From Hyphomicrobiales bacterium (GTDB taxonomy: Bacteria; Pseudomonadota; Alphaproteobacteria; Rhizobiales; Rhizobiaceae): DNA of 64,000 nt. Position numbers and translations under genes: made by a program. Below are positions 1-8,258 of this stretch, one piece after another. Each line of letters opens with the position of its first letter. Position 1 is the stretch's first letter. The notes beneath the pieces were generated by a model. It had not been told where the DNA came from. It worked only from the letters and a program-made list of their open reading frames with translations, and searched no databases. The stretch covers positions 62,001 through 126,000 of the forward strand of contig UCJA01000007.1 of NCBI GenBank assembly GCA_900472675.1, given 5' to 3'.

Positions 1-2
1 CC

Positions 3-62
3 CACCGCTGGCTGCGGTCGCTGGTGACGGAAGTTGCCAAGGAAATCCAGACTGCGACCTGA
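3..62 (+). CDS. C-terminal tail of a gene entering from the left, possibly a LysR-type regulator (partial)
   Basis: Nineteen codons are open from the window edge to a TGA at 60-62. The tail reads HRWLRSLVTEVAKEIQTAT. An amphipathic tail of this kind, with HRWLR near the end, is common at the C-terminus of LysR-type regulators. A LysR activator would also suit the quinate-type locus next door, but 19 residues cannot establish a family. It converges on the AroE-like gene, with only 4 bases between the two stop codons. Confidence 0.4.
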   Translation, partial: HRWLRSLVTEVAKEIQTAT

Positions 63-66
63 GCCG

Positions 67-906
67 TCAGCCCGGCAAGCCGATCCGCGACACCGTGCGC
101 AAATGGTCGGCCGTGGTCGTCGGAAGCCCGAAGAACTCCAGATAGGCCGGGATCTGCTCAAACAGCATGTCGGTCCCCACCTGAAATGCGCAGCCGCGCT
201 CCCGTGCGGCGAGTAGCAGCGGCGTCATCTGCTCCTTCATCACCACCTCGCCCACATAGGTCGAGGCGGAGAGCTTCGAAACATCGATCGGCAGCGGGTC
301 GGAGGCCTGCATGCCAAGCGGCGTCGCGTTGACGACAATGTCGAACCCGCTCGGATCGGTCGATCCGGCCACCGCCTGCAGCGCCGGATAGTGCCGCGAC
401 AACCTCTCGCGAAGCCGCTCTGCCGAAGCCCCGTTGTTGTCGTAGATCGCAATCCGCCCCACACCTGCTGCTGCAAGCGAGGCAGCGATCGCCGACCCCA
501 CGCCGCCTGCCCCGACCACGAGCGCCGCAGCGCCCTCTAGCAACTGGCCCTTGCGGCGCATGCCGCGCACGAAACCCTCGCCATCGAACATGTCACCGAC
601 CAGCCGACCGTCCGGATCAAGCTTCACCGCGTTGCAGGATCCGGCCACCTGGGCCGTGACCGAGATCTCGTCGAGCAGCTCGATCGTCGTCACCTTGTGC
701 GGCATGGTGATGAGCGCACCGAGGATGTTGGAAAGCTTGAACACGAGCTTGAGGAAGGCCGGGAAATCTTGCGCCCTGCACCCCATCGGCACCACCACGG
801 CATCGATACCGGTCTGCTCGAAATAGGGATTGTAGATCAGTGGTGCCTTGAAGGCCTCGGTCGGATAGCCGAGATGGGCGATGAGCCGCGTGGTTCCGCT
901 GATCAT
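67..906 (-). CDS. Shikimate/quinate dehydrogenase family protein (AroE-like, divergent substrate pocket)
   Basis: This 279-residue protein has the two-domain AroE layout: an N-terminal substrate domain and a Rossmann domain with GAGGVGSA near residues 127-134. The catalytic Lys is present (K71 in TMPHK), and so is the Asp of the usual NTD motif (D108, here MFD). The two serines that hold the shikimate carboxylate in E. coli AroE (S14, S16) are F19 and A21 here. The start at 906 has a GGGAG ribosome site 7 bases upstream. It is probably the last gene of a leftward run that also carries an amino-acid-type ABC transporter and AroQ. In a quinate/shikimate pathway it would oxidise the substrate to the 3-dehydro form. 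The altered pocket means the substrate may be a relative of quinate rather than shikimate. Confidence 0.85.
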   Translation of the reverse strand: MISGTTRLIAHLGYPTEAFKAPLIYNPYFEQTGIDAVVVPMGCRAQDFPAFLKLVFKLSNILGALITMPHKVTTIELLDEISVTAQVAGSCNAVKLDPDGRLVGDMFDGEGFVRGMRRKGQLLEGAAALVVGAGGVGSAIAASLAAAGVGRIAIYDNNGASAERLRERLSRHYPALQAVAGSTDPSGFDIVVNATPLGMQASDPLPIDVSKLSASTYVGEVVMKEQMTPLLLAARERGCAFQVGTDMLFEQIPAYLEFFGLPTTTADHLRTVSRIGLPG

Positions 907-975
907 GACGATGCTCCCGGGACCGCGGTGCTGACAGACGACGTTGTGGGGTGAGCGACAGTCACGATCTTGGCC

Positions 976-1737
976 TCAATGGTTGAGGATTTCGCCGAGG
1001 AACTTGCGCGTGCGTTCATGGGCAGGATTGCTGAAAAATTCGGCCGGCGGCGCCTGCTCGACGATCGCGCCATCGGCCATGAAGATCACCCGGTCGGCGA
1101 CCTGCCGCGCAAAACCCATTTCGTGGGTCACGCAGATCATCGTCATGCCGTCTTCGGCGAGCCCGATCATCGTATCGAGCACTTCTTTCACCATTTCCGG
1201 GTCGAGCGCCGAGGTGGGTTCGTCGAACAGCATCACCTTCGGCTGCATGCAGAGCGCCCGGGCGATTGCCACCCGCTGCTGCTGCCCGCCCGAAAGCTGG
1301 GCCGGATACTTGGCCGCCTGCTCGGCAATCTTCACCCGCTCCAGAAGCGCCCGCGCCCGGGATTCTGCCTCGGATTTCGCAAGACCCAAGGCCCGCATCG
1401 GCGCCAGCATGCAGTTTTCCAGCACGGTCAGATGCGGAAACAGATTGAACTGCTGGAACACCATGCCGACCTCGCGACGGATCGCATCGATCGCCTTGGC
1501 GTTCGGCCCAAGCACGATGCCGTCCACCCGGATCTCGCCCTTCTGGTGCGGCTCCAGCGAGTTGATGCAGCGGATCAGCGTCGACTTGCCGCTTCCGGAT
1601 GGGCCGCACAGGACGATCTTTTCGCCCTGGTGCACGGACATGGTGACATCGTGCAGGGCCTTGAAGGCGCCGTACCATTTTTCCACGTGGGTGAGCGTGA
1701 TCATGGCGTCTGCCTGCGTCGCAGAGGGATTGGTCAT
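976..1737 (-). CDS. ABC transporter ATP-binding protein, polar amino acid (GlnQ/HisP) type
   Basis: This cytoplasmic ATPase of 253 residues has Walker [10 protein letters not shown] at about 45-53, the LSGGQQQR signature and Walker [13 protein letters not shown]. It belongs to the polar-amino-acid uptake class and energises the two permeases and binding protein encoded just upstream. The start at 1737 (MTNPSATQ) is chosen because AAGGAAG lies 7 bases before it; a start 21 bases upstream has no ribosome site. Its presence between dehydroquinate dehydratase and the AroE-like enzyme suggests a quinate- or shikimate-like acid as substrate, which is an inference from position only. Confidence 0.93.
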   Translation of the reverse strand: MTNPSATQADAMITLTHVEKWYGAFKALHDVTMSVHQGEKIVLCGPSGSGKSTLIRCINSLEPHQKGEIRVDGIVLGPNAKAIDAIRREVGMVFQQFNLFPHLTVLENCMLAPMRALGLAKSEAESRARALLERVKIAEQAAKYPAQLSGGQQQRVAIARALCMQPKVMLFDEPTSALDPEMVKEVLDTMIGLAEDGMTMICVTHEMGFARQVADRVIFMADGAIVEQAPPAEFFSNPAHERTRKFLGEILNH

Positions 1738-1775
1738 CGCAATGCTTCCTTGGGACATCTGTCGGTGTTGCGGGT

Positions 1776-2417
1776 TCAGCGCGCGGAGGCGGCGAAGCGC
1801 CGCTCCAGATGCGCGCCGAAAATGGTGAGCGGGCAGCACAGCAGGAAATACATCAGCCCGACGATCCCAAAGACCGTCAGCGGCTGGAAGATCTGGTTGG
1901 AGATCATGTTTCCGGCCCGCGTCAGCTCCGTGAAACCGACGATCGACGCGAGCGACGTGCCCTTGATCAGCTGCACCAGGAAGCCGATGGTCGCCGGCAG
2001 CGAAACGCGCAGCGCCTGCGGCAGGATCACGTCGCGCATCCGCGACACGTATTTGAGGCTGAGTGCCTTGGCCGCCTCGGTCTGCCCCCGCGGCACGGCC
2101 TCGATCGAGCCGCGCCAGATTTCGCCGAGGTAGGCGCTGGCGTGCAGGGTAAGGCCCGTCGCAACCGCCACCCAGGCGTCGATCTTGAAGCCGACCAGCG
2201 CCAGCCCGTAGTAGACGACGAACAGCTGCATCAAAAGCGGCGTACCCTGGAAGACGCCGATATAGGCGGCCGTCGCGCGCTCCAGCAGCTTGATCCCCGA
2301 GGTGCGGGCAAGCGCCACGGCAAGGCCGCCCAAACATCCGCACACAAACGCGATCGCCGAGAGGATGACGGTCCACTTGAGCCCGGTCAGGAGAAAGACG
2401 AATTCATCGGTACCCAT
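1776..2417 (-). CDS. ABC transporter permease, polar amino acid (HisM/GlnP) type
   Basis: This inner-membrane permease of 213 residues has about five predicted membrane segments. It carries the EAA loop that docks the ATPase ([22 protein letters not shown], around residues 98-120). It resembles the upstream permease, so the pair should form a heterodimeric channel. It lies 9 bases after that permease and 38 bases before the ATPase gene, so the genes are almost certainly co-transcribed leftward. Cargo is not readable from the sequence; the neighbours point to an acidic cyclohexane carboxylate such as quinate. Confidence 0.92.
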   Translation of the reverse strand: MGTDEFVFLLTGLKWTVILSAIAFVCGCLGGLAVALARTSGIKLLERATAAYIGVFQGTPLLMQLFVVYYGLALVGFKIDAWVAVATGLTLHASAYLGEIWRGSIEAVPRGQTEAAKALSLKYVSRMRDVILPQALRVSLPATIGFLVQLIKGTSLASIVGFTELTRAGNMISNQIFQPLTVFGIVGLMYFLLCCPLTIFGAHLERRFAASAR

Positions 2418-2426
2418 GAGTGCCCC

Positions 2427-3095
2427 CTACTTGACCGGATAAGCGAAGTAACGTGCCGAGAAGAAGGCGAAGAGCCGCATCATCAGCCAGGAGATGACGA
2501 GGTAGAAAGCCGTCACCGTGAAATAGACCTCGAAGCTGCGGAAGCTGTCGGACTCGATCCGCTGCGACACGGCGGTGAGCTCATAGGCCGAGATCGCCGA
2601 GGCGACGCTGGAGGTGAGCGTCAGGAGCACGAACTGGCTGGTGAGCGACGGGAAGATCGCCCGCAGGGCCGGCTTCAGGATGATGAAGCGGAACACCTGC
2701 GCCTTGTGGAGCCCCAGCGCCAGCCCCGCTTCCATCTGCCCCTTGGAGATGGACTGGACGCCGCCGCGGATGATTTCGATCGCATAGGCGCCGCCATTGA
2801 TGCCAAGCGCGATGATGGCGGTCGGTGTCGGATCGAGCCGCAGGCCGGCGAGCGGCAGGGCGAAATAGAGGAAGAAGATCTGCACCAGGAAGGGCGTGTT
2901 GCGGATGACTTCGACGAAGCCGATCATCGCCCAGCGCGCCGCCTTGTAGGGCGAAGTCCGCAGGATCACGCCGCCGATGCCGATCACGATGGCCAAAAGC
3001 ATGCCGCAGATGGCGAGCAGGAATGTGCCGAGGCAGCCGAGCAGAAGATCCGGCAGGCCGTCGATGACAGGTGTAAAATCTAGCTGGTAGTCCAT
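2427..3095 (-). CDS. ABC transporter permease, polar amino acid type
   Basis: This inner-membrane permease of 222 residues starts MDYQLDFTPVIDGLPDLL and has the EAA motif IEIIRGGVQSISKGQMEAGLAL around residues 105-126. It is the first of two permeases after AroQ in this operon, 24 bases downstream of the AroQ stop codon. Together with the ATPase and the periplasmic protein at 3658-4488 it makes a complete import system. The insertion of AroQ between the binding protein and the permeases supports a shared role in catabolism of the imported compound. Confidence 0.92.
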   Translation of the reverse strand: MDYQLDFTPVIDGLPDLLLGCLGTFLLAICGMLLAIVIGIGGVILRTSPYKAARWAMIGFVEVIRNTPFLVQIFFLYFALPLAGLRLDPTPTAIIALGINGGAYAIEIIRGGVQSISKGQMEAGLALGLHKAQVFRFIILKPALRAIFPSLTSQFVLLTLTSSVASAISAYELTAVSQRIESDSFRSFEVYFTVTAFYLVISWLMMRLFAFFSARYFAYPVK

Positions 3096-3119
3096 GCTCC
3101 GCCTTTCTTCTCGCCGCCC

Positions 3120-3563
3120 TCAGGCCTGATCGACCATGCCCGCCATGGCCTCGATGGCGAGCTCGTAGCCCCGCGCTCCAAGGCCGATCATGATGGCGGT
3201 CGCCACCCGCGAGATCAGCGAGTTGTGGTAGATGCTTTCCCGCGCATGAACGTTGGAGATGTGCAGCTCGATCTTCGGCGGATCGAACATCTTCAGGGCG
3301 TCCAGCAGCGCGACGGACGTAAAGGTATAGCCGGCCGGGTTGATGATGATGCCGCAGGCCTGCTTGCGGGCCTGGTGCACGCTTTCCACCAGCTCGCCCT
3401 CGAAATTGGTCTGCCGGAAGTCGATCTGGAAACCCAGCTGCTCCGCTTTGGTGATGCAGTTCTGGCGAACGTCGGCAAGGGTCGTGGTGCCGTAGATGGC
3501 CGGCTCGCGTTCCCCAAGCAGGTTGAGGTTCGGCCCGTTCAGCACGAAAATGGTTCTGCTCAT
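3120..3563 (-). CDS. aroQ: Type II 3-dehydroquinate dehydratase
   Basis: This cytosolic enzyme of 147 residues, the usual AroQ length, interconverts 3-dehydroquinate and 3-dehydroshikimate. Visible family motifs are LNGPNLNLLGEREPAIYG near the start with the lid and catalytic Tyr, then NPAGYTFTSVALLDAL and HISNVHARE with the active-site His. The start at 3563 (MSRTIFVL) has AGGGA 7 bases upstream; longer in-frame starts add a non-conserved tail. It sits between the binding protein and permease genes and an AroE homologue, so the role is probably catabolic (quinate to protocatechuate) rather than biosynthetic. Confidence 0.95.
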   Translation of the reverse strand: MSRTIFVLNGPNLNLLGEREPAIYGTTTLADVRQNCITKAEQLGFQIDFRQTNFEGELVESVHQARKQACGIIINPAGYTFTSVALLDALKMFDPPKIELHISNVHARESIYHNSLISRVATAIMIGLGARGYELAIEAMAGMVDQA

Positions 3564-3657
3564 GATGTGGTCCCTGACGCGGGTGATCCGCGAACGGCGC
3601 GAGCGCAGACCGGTGGGCGCCAAGGCACCCACCGACCGTCTTTCGCGTCGGCGAAGA

Positions 3658-4488
3658 TTACTTGGCGGTGAAGGAGATGCCTTCGAGGCTTTCCGGGAAC
3701 GTCGGAACCGGAACCTTCATCCACTTGTCGTAGATGGTCTTCAGCTCGCCATTGGCCTTGATCTTGTCGATGAAGGTGTTGAGCGAGGCGTTGATTTCCT
3801 TTTCGCCGAGCCGGGTGCAGGCACCGTTGTAGAGCTTCTGGAACTCGAGCTTGTTTTCGTATTCGCCGGGCTTCGCCTTCTCGACGCGGTCCATGTAGAA
3901 AATATTGCCGCCCAGCGTCTGCACCTGGCCGGAGACCAGCGCCTGCACGCTCGGTGCGTCACCGTCATAGCGGCGGATGGTGGCCGAGGATGGCGCGTTC
4001 TTGGTAACCTGGGTGTCCTGTGCGGCACCCTTGGCAACGCCGATGGTGAGGTTCGCCATGTCGTCATTGGTCTTGATCGACATAGACTTCGGGCCGATCA
4101 GCACGATCGCATTGGCAACGTAGGGCTTGCTGAACTGCACCGCCTTGGCGCGATCCGGCAGCATGGCCATGGTGGCGAACAGAACGTCCACGCGGCCGGT
4201 GGTCAGTGCCGGGATACGGTTGTTAACCTCGAGCGGCACAAACTCGACCTGGACGCCCAGTTCCTTGGCATAGAGCGTGGCGATATCGGCATCGAGGCCG
4301 TCCTGCTTGCCGGCGCTGGTCACGAAGCCCCACGGCGGATTGTCGCCCTGGATGCCGACGACCAGCTTGCCCTTGGCCTTGATTTCTTCGGGCGTCACGG
4401 CAGCGGCAGGCCCCGCAAGACCGGCAACGGTCACCAGGGCGGCAGCACCCAACAGCGCCATGCGGCGCGACAGCATTGAACTGAACAT
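3658..4488 (-). CDS. Periplasmic solute-binding protein, polar amino acid type
   Basis: This secreted binding protein of 276 residues has an N-terminal signal (MFSSMLSRRMALLGAAALV, probable cleavage near AAA-VTPEE; the SRR pair is faintly Tat-like). The family signature is LVVGIQGDNPPWGF followed by QDGLDADIATLYAKELG. The start at 4488 is fixed by a strong AAGGAGG site 6 bases upstream. It is the first gene of the leftward aroQ-transporter-aroE-like run and faces the QuiC-like gene across a 230-base control region. The ligand is predicted to be quinate, shikimate or a relative from its neighbours alone. Confidence 0.92.
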   Translation of the reverse strand: MFSSMLSRRMALLGAAALVTVAGLAGPAAAVTPEEIKAKGKLVVGIQGDNPPWGFVTSAGKQDGLDADIATLYAKELGVQVEFVPLEVNNRIPALTTGRVDVLFATMAMLPDRAKAVQFSKPYVANAIVLIGPKSMSIKTNDDMANLTIGVAKGAAQDTQVTKNAPSSATIRRYDGDAPSVQALVSGQVQTLGGNIFYMDRVEKAKPGEYENKLEFQKLYNGACTRLGEKEINASLNTFIDKIKANGELKTIYDKWMKVPVPTFPESLEGISFTAK

Positions 4489-4718
4489 GTCTTTCCTCCT
4501 TGTGGCGGCCCCCGGCCTGATGGCCGACCTCTCCCGGCCGATTGCTACAAAGATTGTCAGAGGCAGCCAAATTTGGCAACATAGTTTTTGCAAAGTCTAT
4601 GAGATTATCGTGTATCGCGATTGAATTGCATTCCTCAGGATATTCCGCATAATGAAATGACGAGGACTGGCGGTGCCCATCGGGATTGGCGTGCCCCGAG
4701 CGACTGGGAGAAGTAACC
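4489..4718. promoter_or_regulatory. Divergent control region of the quinate-type locus with a LysR-type box
   Basis: This 230-base region separates the binding-protein gene (leftward) from the QuiC-like gene (rightward) and should hold both promoters. At 4607-4621 it contains ATCG-N7-CGAT, a perfect dyad that fits the T-N11-A pattern of LysR-type regulator boxes (T4608, A4620). The flanking stretch is AT-rich compared with the genes. No confident -35/-10 pair was identified. A LysR activator is plausible and the incomplete gene at the window start might encode it. Confidence 0.5.
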
Positions 4719-6611
4719 ATGAAGACCTCCATTGCCACCGTATCGCTAAGCGGCGAGCTGCCGGAAAAGCTTGAAGCCATTGCCCGCGCGGGCTTCGACG
4801 GGGTGGAGATCTTCGAGAACGACTTTCTGGCGTTTGACGGCAGCCCGAGGGATGTGGGGAAGATGGCCCGGGACCTGGGACTCGCCATCACGCTCTTCCA
4901 GCCCTTCCGGGATTTCGAGGGCATGCCCGACACCCTGCGCAGCCGGACCTTTGATCGGGCGGAGCGCAAGTTCGACGTGATGCAGGAGCTCGGCACCGAC
5001 ATGGTGCTGATCTGCTCCAATGTCTCGGCGGCAGCGCTGGGCGGCATCGACCGTGCGGCTGCGGATTTCCGGGAGCTGGGCGAACGGGCGGCGCGCCGGG
5101 GGCTGAAGGTCGGCTACGAGGCTCTCGCCTGGGGCCGCTTCATCAACGATCACCGCGACGCCTGGGAGATCGTACGGCGTGCCGACCACCCCAATGTCGG
5201 CCTCATCCTCGACAGCTTCCACACGCTGTCGCGTAAGATCGACGTCAATTCCATCCGCTCGATCCCAAAGGACAAGATCTTCATCGTGCAGCTGGCCGAT
5301 GCGCCCCAGATCGACATGGACCTTCTCTACTGGAGCCGCCACTTCCGCAACATGCCGGGCGAAGGCGACCTTCCGGTCACCGCTTTTTGCGAAGCCGTGG
5401 CGGCAACTGGTTACGACGGCTACTTCTCGCTCGAGATCTTCAACGACCAGTTCCGGGGCGGCTCGGCGCGCGCCATTGCCGCAGACGGGCACCGTTCGCT
5501 GATCTATCTTGCCGACCAGGTGCGGCAGACAGTCGAAACCCCGGTCGGCGTGGCCATGCCGAAACGGGCACCCGTCAAAGGCGTCGGCTTCGTCGAATTC
5601 ACCACGGACGGCTCTGAGGCCACGGAACTGACGGCATTTCTCGGCGTGCTCGGTTTCCGCAAGGTGGGCACGCACCGGACAAAACAGGTGAGCCTCTACC
5701 AGCAGGGCGATGTGCGCATCGTTCTCAACCTAGACAAGTCGGGCTTCGCCAATGCCGCCTTCGCCATGCACGGCACCTTTGCCTATGCGCTGGCGCTTGT
5801 CGTCGATGACGCCGCGGATGCTTATGCCCGCGCGCTGGCGCTCGATGCGGAGCCCTTCGAGCAGTCGGTGGCCGAAGGTGAGCTGCAGTTTCCGGCCATC
5901 CGGGGCGTCGGCGGCGGCCTCATCTACCTGATCGACGAAAAGACCCCGCTCGGTCGCTTTTCGGAAATCGATTTCGTGCTCGATCCCGCCGAGGATGAAG
6001 GCCAGGGGACAGGACTGACGCGGGTCGACCATATTGCCCAGACCGTCGCCTACGACCAGATGTTGACCTGGCTCCTGTTCTACACTTCAATTTTCGAGAC
6101 GCAGAAGACCCCCATGGTGGATATCGTCGATCCGAGCGGCGTCGTGCGCAGCCAGGTCATCGAGACCGCGTCGGGAAGCCTGAGGATCACCATGAACGGC
6201 GCCGAAAACCGGCGCACGCTGGCCGGGCATTTTCTGGCCGAAAAATTCGGCTCCGGCATCCAGCACCTGGCCTTTGCCACGGATGATATCTTCGAGACGG
6301 CCCGCAGGCTGCAGGACGGCGGCTTCCTGCCGCTCGTCATCTCGCCCAACTACTACGACGATGTCGAAGCGCGCTTCGGCCTCGATCCGGAGATGACGGA
6401 GCGGATGCGGGCCGCCAACATTCTCTACGACCGCGACGAGCACGGAGAGTATTTCCAGCTCTACAGCCGCACCTTCGGCGAAGGCTTCTTCTTCGAGATT
6501 GTGGAGCGCCGCGGCTACCGGGGCTATGGCGCCCCGAATGCCATCTTCCGGATTGCCGCGCTGAAGAAGCAGATGCGGCCGGAGGGCATGCCGCGCACGG
6601 CACAGGGCTGA
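4719..6611 (+). CDS. quiC: 3-dehydroshikimate dehydratase fused to an HPPD-like domain (QuiC1-type)
   Basis: This cytosolic enzyme of 630 residues is expected to convert 3-dehydroshikimate to protocatechuate. Residues 1-270 are an AP-endonuclease/xylose-isomerase-like barrel whose metal ligands can be read as E134 (GYEALAWG), D165 (ILDSFHTL), Q191 (IVQLADAP) and E239 (SLEIFN), the pattern of QuiC/AsbF dehydratases. Residues 285-610 hold two VOC modules of 4-hydroxyphenylpyruvate-dioxygenase type that retain the full iron triad (H438, H516, E593). The start at 4719 has GGAGAAG upstream; an earlier in-frame ATG is rejected because it lacks one. It faces the aroQ/transporter operon. The role of the C-terminal half in this family is less clear. 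Confidence 0.9.
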   Translation: MKTSIATVSLSGELPEKLEAIARAGFDGVEIFENDFLAFDGSPRDVGKMARDLGLAITLFQPFRDFEGMPDTLRSRTFDRAERKFDVMQELGTDMVLICSNVSAAALGGIDRAAADFRELGERAARRGLKVGYEALAWGRFINDHRDAWEIVRRADHPNVGLILDSFHTLSRKIDVNSIRSIPKDKIFIVQLADAPQIDMDLLYWSRHFRNMPGEGDLPVTAFCEAVAATGYDGYFSLEIFNDQFRGGSARAIAADGHRSLIYLADQVRQTVETPVGVAMPKRAPVKGVGFVEFTTDGSEATELTAFLGVLGFRKVGTHRTKQVSLYQQGDVRIVLNLDKSGFANAAFAMHGTFAYALALVVDDAADAYARALALDAEPFEQSVAEGELQFPAIRGVGGGLIYLIDEKTPLGRFSEIDFVLDPAEDEGQGTGLTRVDHIAQTVAYDQMLTWLLFYTSIFETQKTPMVDIVDPSGVVRSQVIETASGSLRITMNGAENRRTLAGHFLAEKFGSGIQHLAFATDDIFETARRLQDGGFLPLVISPNYYDDVEARFGLDPEMTERMRAANILYDRDEHGEYFQLYSRTFGEGFFFEIVERRGYRGYGAPNAIFRIAALKKQMRPEGMPRTAQG

Positions 6612-6633
6612 TCGAGCAATCAGCTGGCTCCGG

Positions 6634-7371
6634 TCAGACGCAGCCGCTCTTTAGCACATGCTCGACGCCGGATCGGATATGCCGCCGGATCACTTCCTGC
6701 GCGCCCTCCACATCCCGCTTCAGGGCGAGATCGAAGAGCCGCTTGTGGTCATCGACAACGGCCTTGCCGCGAAAGCTGCGGGCCAGCATGTGATAGCGCA
6801 GGAAGCGGTCGAACACCGACGACAGCGTGGCGAGCAGTGCTTCCGAGCCGCAGGCGGACACGATGGCCCGATGGAACTGCCAGTCGTAGCCCACCCAGTC
6901 AATCGTCCGCTCCAGATCGCCGGCAAGCAGGATCCGCTCCGCCGCAGCGAGCCGATGGTGGGCCGCAACCACGTCGCCCTCCCAGTCCAGGTCGCCGGAT
7001 GCAAACGATAGCCCGGCCGCATGCGTTTCCAGCACGCTGCGCAGGTCTGCCAGCTCCTCAAGCTCCTTGCGGGAGACGGGGCTGACCTCGAACCCACGCT
7101 GCCCTTCGGCGAGCACCAGGTTTTCCGTGGTGAGGCGGCTCAGAATCTCCCGCAACGACGACACGCTGATCGAATAGCGCGTCTTGGCCTGCTCCAGCTT
7201 AATCTTGGTGCCGGGCAGCAACCTGCAGGAGATGATATCCTGGCGGATCTGCCGAAACACCACGTCGCTGACGGTTTCGGCCGCATCCGTGACCGCCCTT
7301 ACCGCCTGCACGGCAGGTCGAGTGGGTGCCGGAGCCGGAACCTCCCTGGTCTCACGCGGGCGCTTGGTCAT
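6634..7371 (-). CDS. GntR-family transcriptional regulator, FCD subfamily
   Basis: This 245-residue protein has an N-terminal extension (1-35), a winged helix-turn-helix (about 36-100, with SVSSLREILSRLTTENLV) and an all-helical FCD ligand domain with metal-type histidines (WQFHRAIV; later HKRLFD and RRHIRSG). It overlaps the upstream FCD gene by ATGA (7368-7371), and the two proteins are clear paralogues. The tandem pair lies between the quinate-type locus and a gamma-glutamyltransferase and could control either one. FCD regulators usually act as repressors released by a small acid. Confidence 0.9.
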   Translation of the reverse strand: MTKRPRETREVPAPAPTRPAVQAVRAVTDAAETVSDVVFRQIRQDIISCRLLPGTKIKLEQAKTRYSISVSSLREILSRLTTENLVLAEGQRGFEVSPVSRKELEELADLRSVLETHAAGLSFASGDLDWEGDVVAAHHRLAAAERILLAGDLERTIDWVGYDWQFHRAIVSACGSEALLATLSSVFDRFLRYHMLARSFRGKAVVDDHKRLFDLALKRDVEGAQEVIRRHIRSGVEHVLKSGCV

Positions 7372-8036
7372 TCTTTCAGCAATCCCTTTGCCAGCGCATG
7401 CTCGACGCCGCCCTGGATGTGAACGCGCAGGATTGCCTCGGCCGTCGCGCTATCCCGCGCCAGCGCCGCGTCGAGAAGTTGCCTGTGCTCTTTTTCCGCG
7501 ACCGCACCCCGATACGACAGGGCGACCATCTGGTAGCGGAGGTATTTGTCGAAAATCGCCGAATGCGCTTCCATCAGCAGGCGGGAGCCGCAGGCGGCGA
7601 TCAGCGCCTGGTGGAACTCCCAGTCGTAGCGCTTCCACTCTTCCGCCTTGCGCGTATCGCCGGCAGCCATCGCCGCCTCCATGCGCGCCAGCTTGTAGTG
7701 CGCAGAAACCAGCAGGGCCTCCCAGTCCACATCGCCGCGCTCGAAGGATTGCCGCAGGGCATGCACTTCCAAAAGCAGGCGAAGCTCGGCCACCTCCCTG
7801 AGATCGGCGACCGACACCGGCGCCACCTCGAACCCGCGCTGCCCTTCGGCCACCACCAGACCCTCGGATGCCAGACGGCTCAGGACTTCCCGCAGCGTGC
7901 TGACGCTGGTGACATAGAGCGACCGGAGGTTTTCGAGTTTCAGCTTCTGGCCGGGCGCCAGCCGACCGAAAACGATGTCTGCGCGGATCTGCCGATAGCT
8001 GGTTTCTGCAACCGTTGATCCGAGTTCGTCCTGCAC
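7368..8036 (-). CDS. GntR-family transcriptional regulator, FCD subfamily (paralogue of its neighbour)
   Basis: This regulator of about 222 residues has a winged helix-turn-helix (SVSTLREVLSRLASEGLVVAE) followed by an FCD domain (WEFHQALIAACGSRLLMEA). I place the start at the GTG at 8036 because GGAG sits 6 bases upstream; a TTG at 8051 would add five residues. It is co-linear with the next gene along its whole length, so the two arose by tandem duplication, and overlapping reading frames suggest coupled translation and possibly heterodimers. It is divergent from the gamma-glutamyltransferase across about 220 bases. Confidence 0.88.
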   Translation of the reverse strand: MQDELGSTVAETSYRQIRADIVFGRLAPGQKLKLENLRSLYVTSVSTLREVLSRLASEGLVVAEGQRGFEVAPVSVADLREVAELRLLLEVHALRQSFERGDVDWEALLVSAHYKLARMEAAMAAGDTRKAEEWKRYDWEFHQALIAACGSRLLMEAHSAIFDKYLRYQMVALSYRGAVAEKEHRQLLDAALARDSATAEAILRVHIQGGVEHALAKGLLKE

Positions 8037-8258
8037 GCAAGTCTCCGCCAATCAGCTTTCTATCCTATATAGAGCCAATGGTCGGGTAACAGCAACATTG
8101 AGAGATGACAGAACCTAAGATCATCCGCATTGACGCAAAACTTGCGGTTTCGGCTTGCCGGTAATTGGCCGGCCTTTATAACCAACGCGTTGGACATGCT
8201 GGAGGCCCGTCGCGGCTGGCCGGCGCTGGGAACGCAGCCTATGATCAGGAGCAGACGC
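8037..8258. promoter_or_regulatory. Divergent control region with two palindromes
   Basis: This stretch lies between the tandem FCD regulators (leftward) and the gamma-glutamyltransferase (rightward). It contains a perfect 12-base palindrome CCAACGCGTTGG at 8182-8193 and an 8-base palindrome CTATATAG at 8065-8072. Either could be an operator for the adjacent FCD proteins or another regulator. The position of the first, about 65 bases before the gamma-glutamyltransferase start, suits repression. No promoter was assigned. Confidence 0.4.

Noticed and set aside
970..2133. Open plus-strand frame across the ABC ATPase and permease
   Set aside because: Shadow of two genes with clear motifs on the minus strand.
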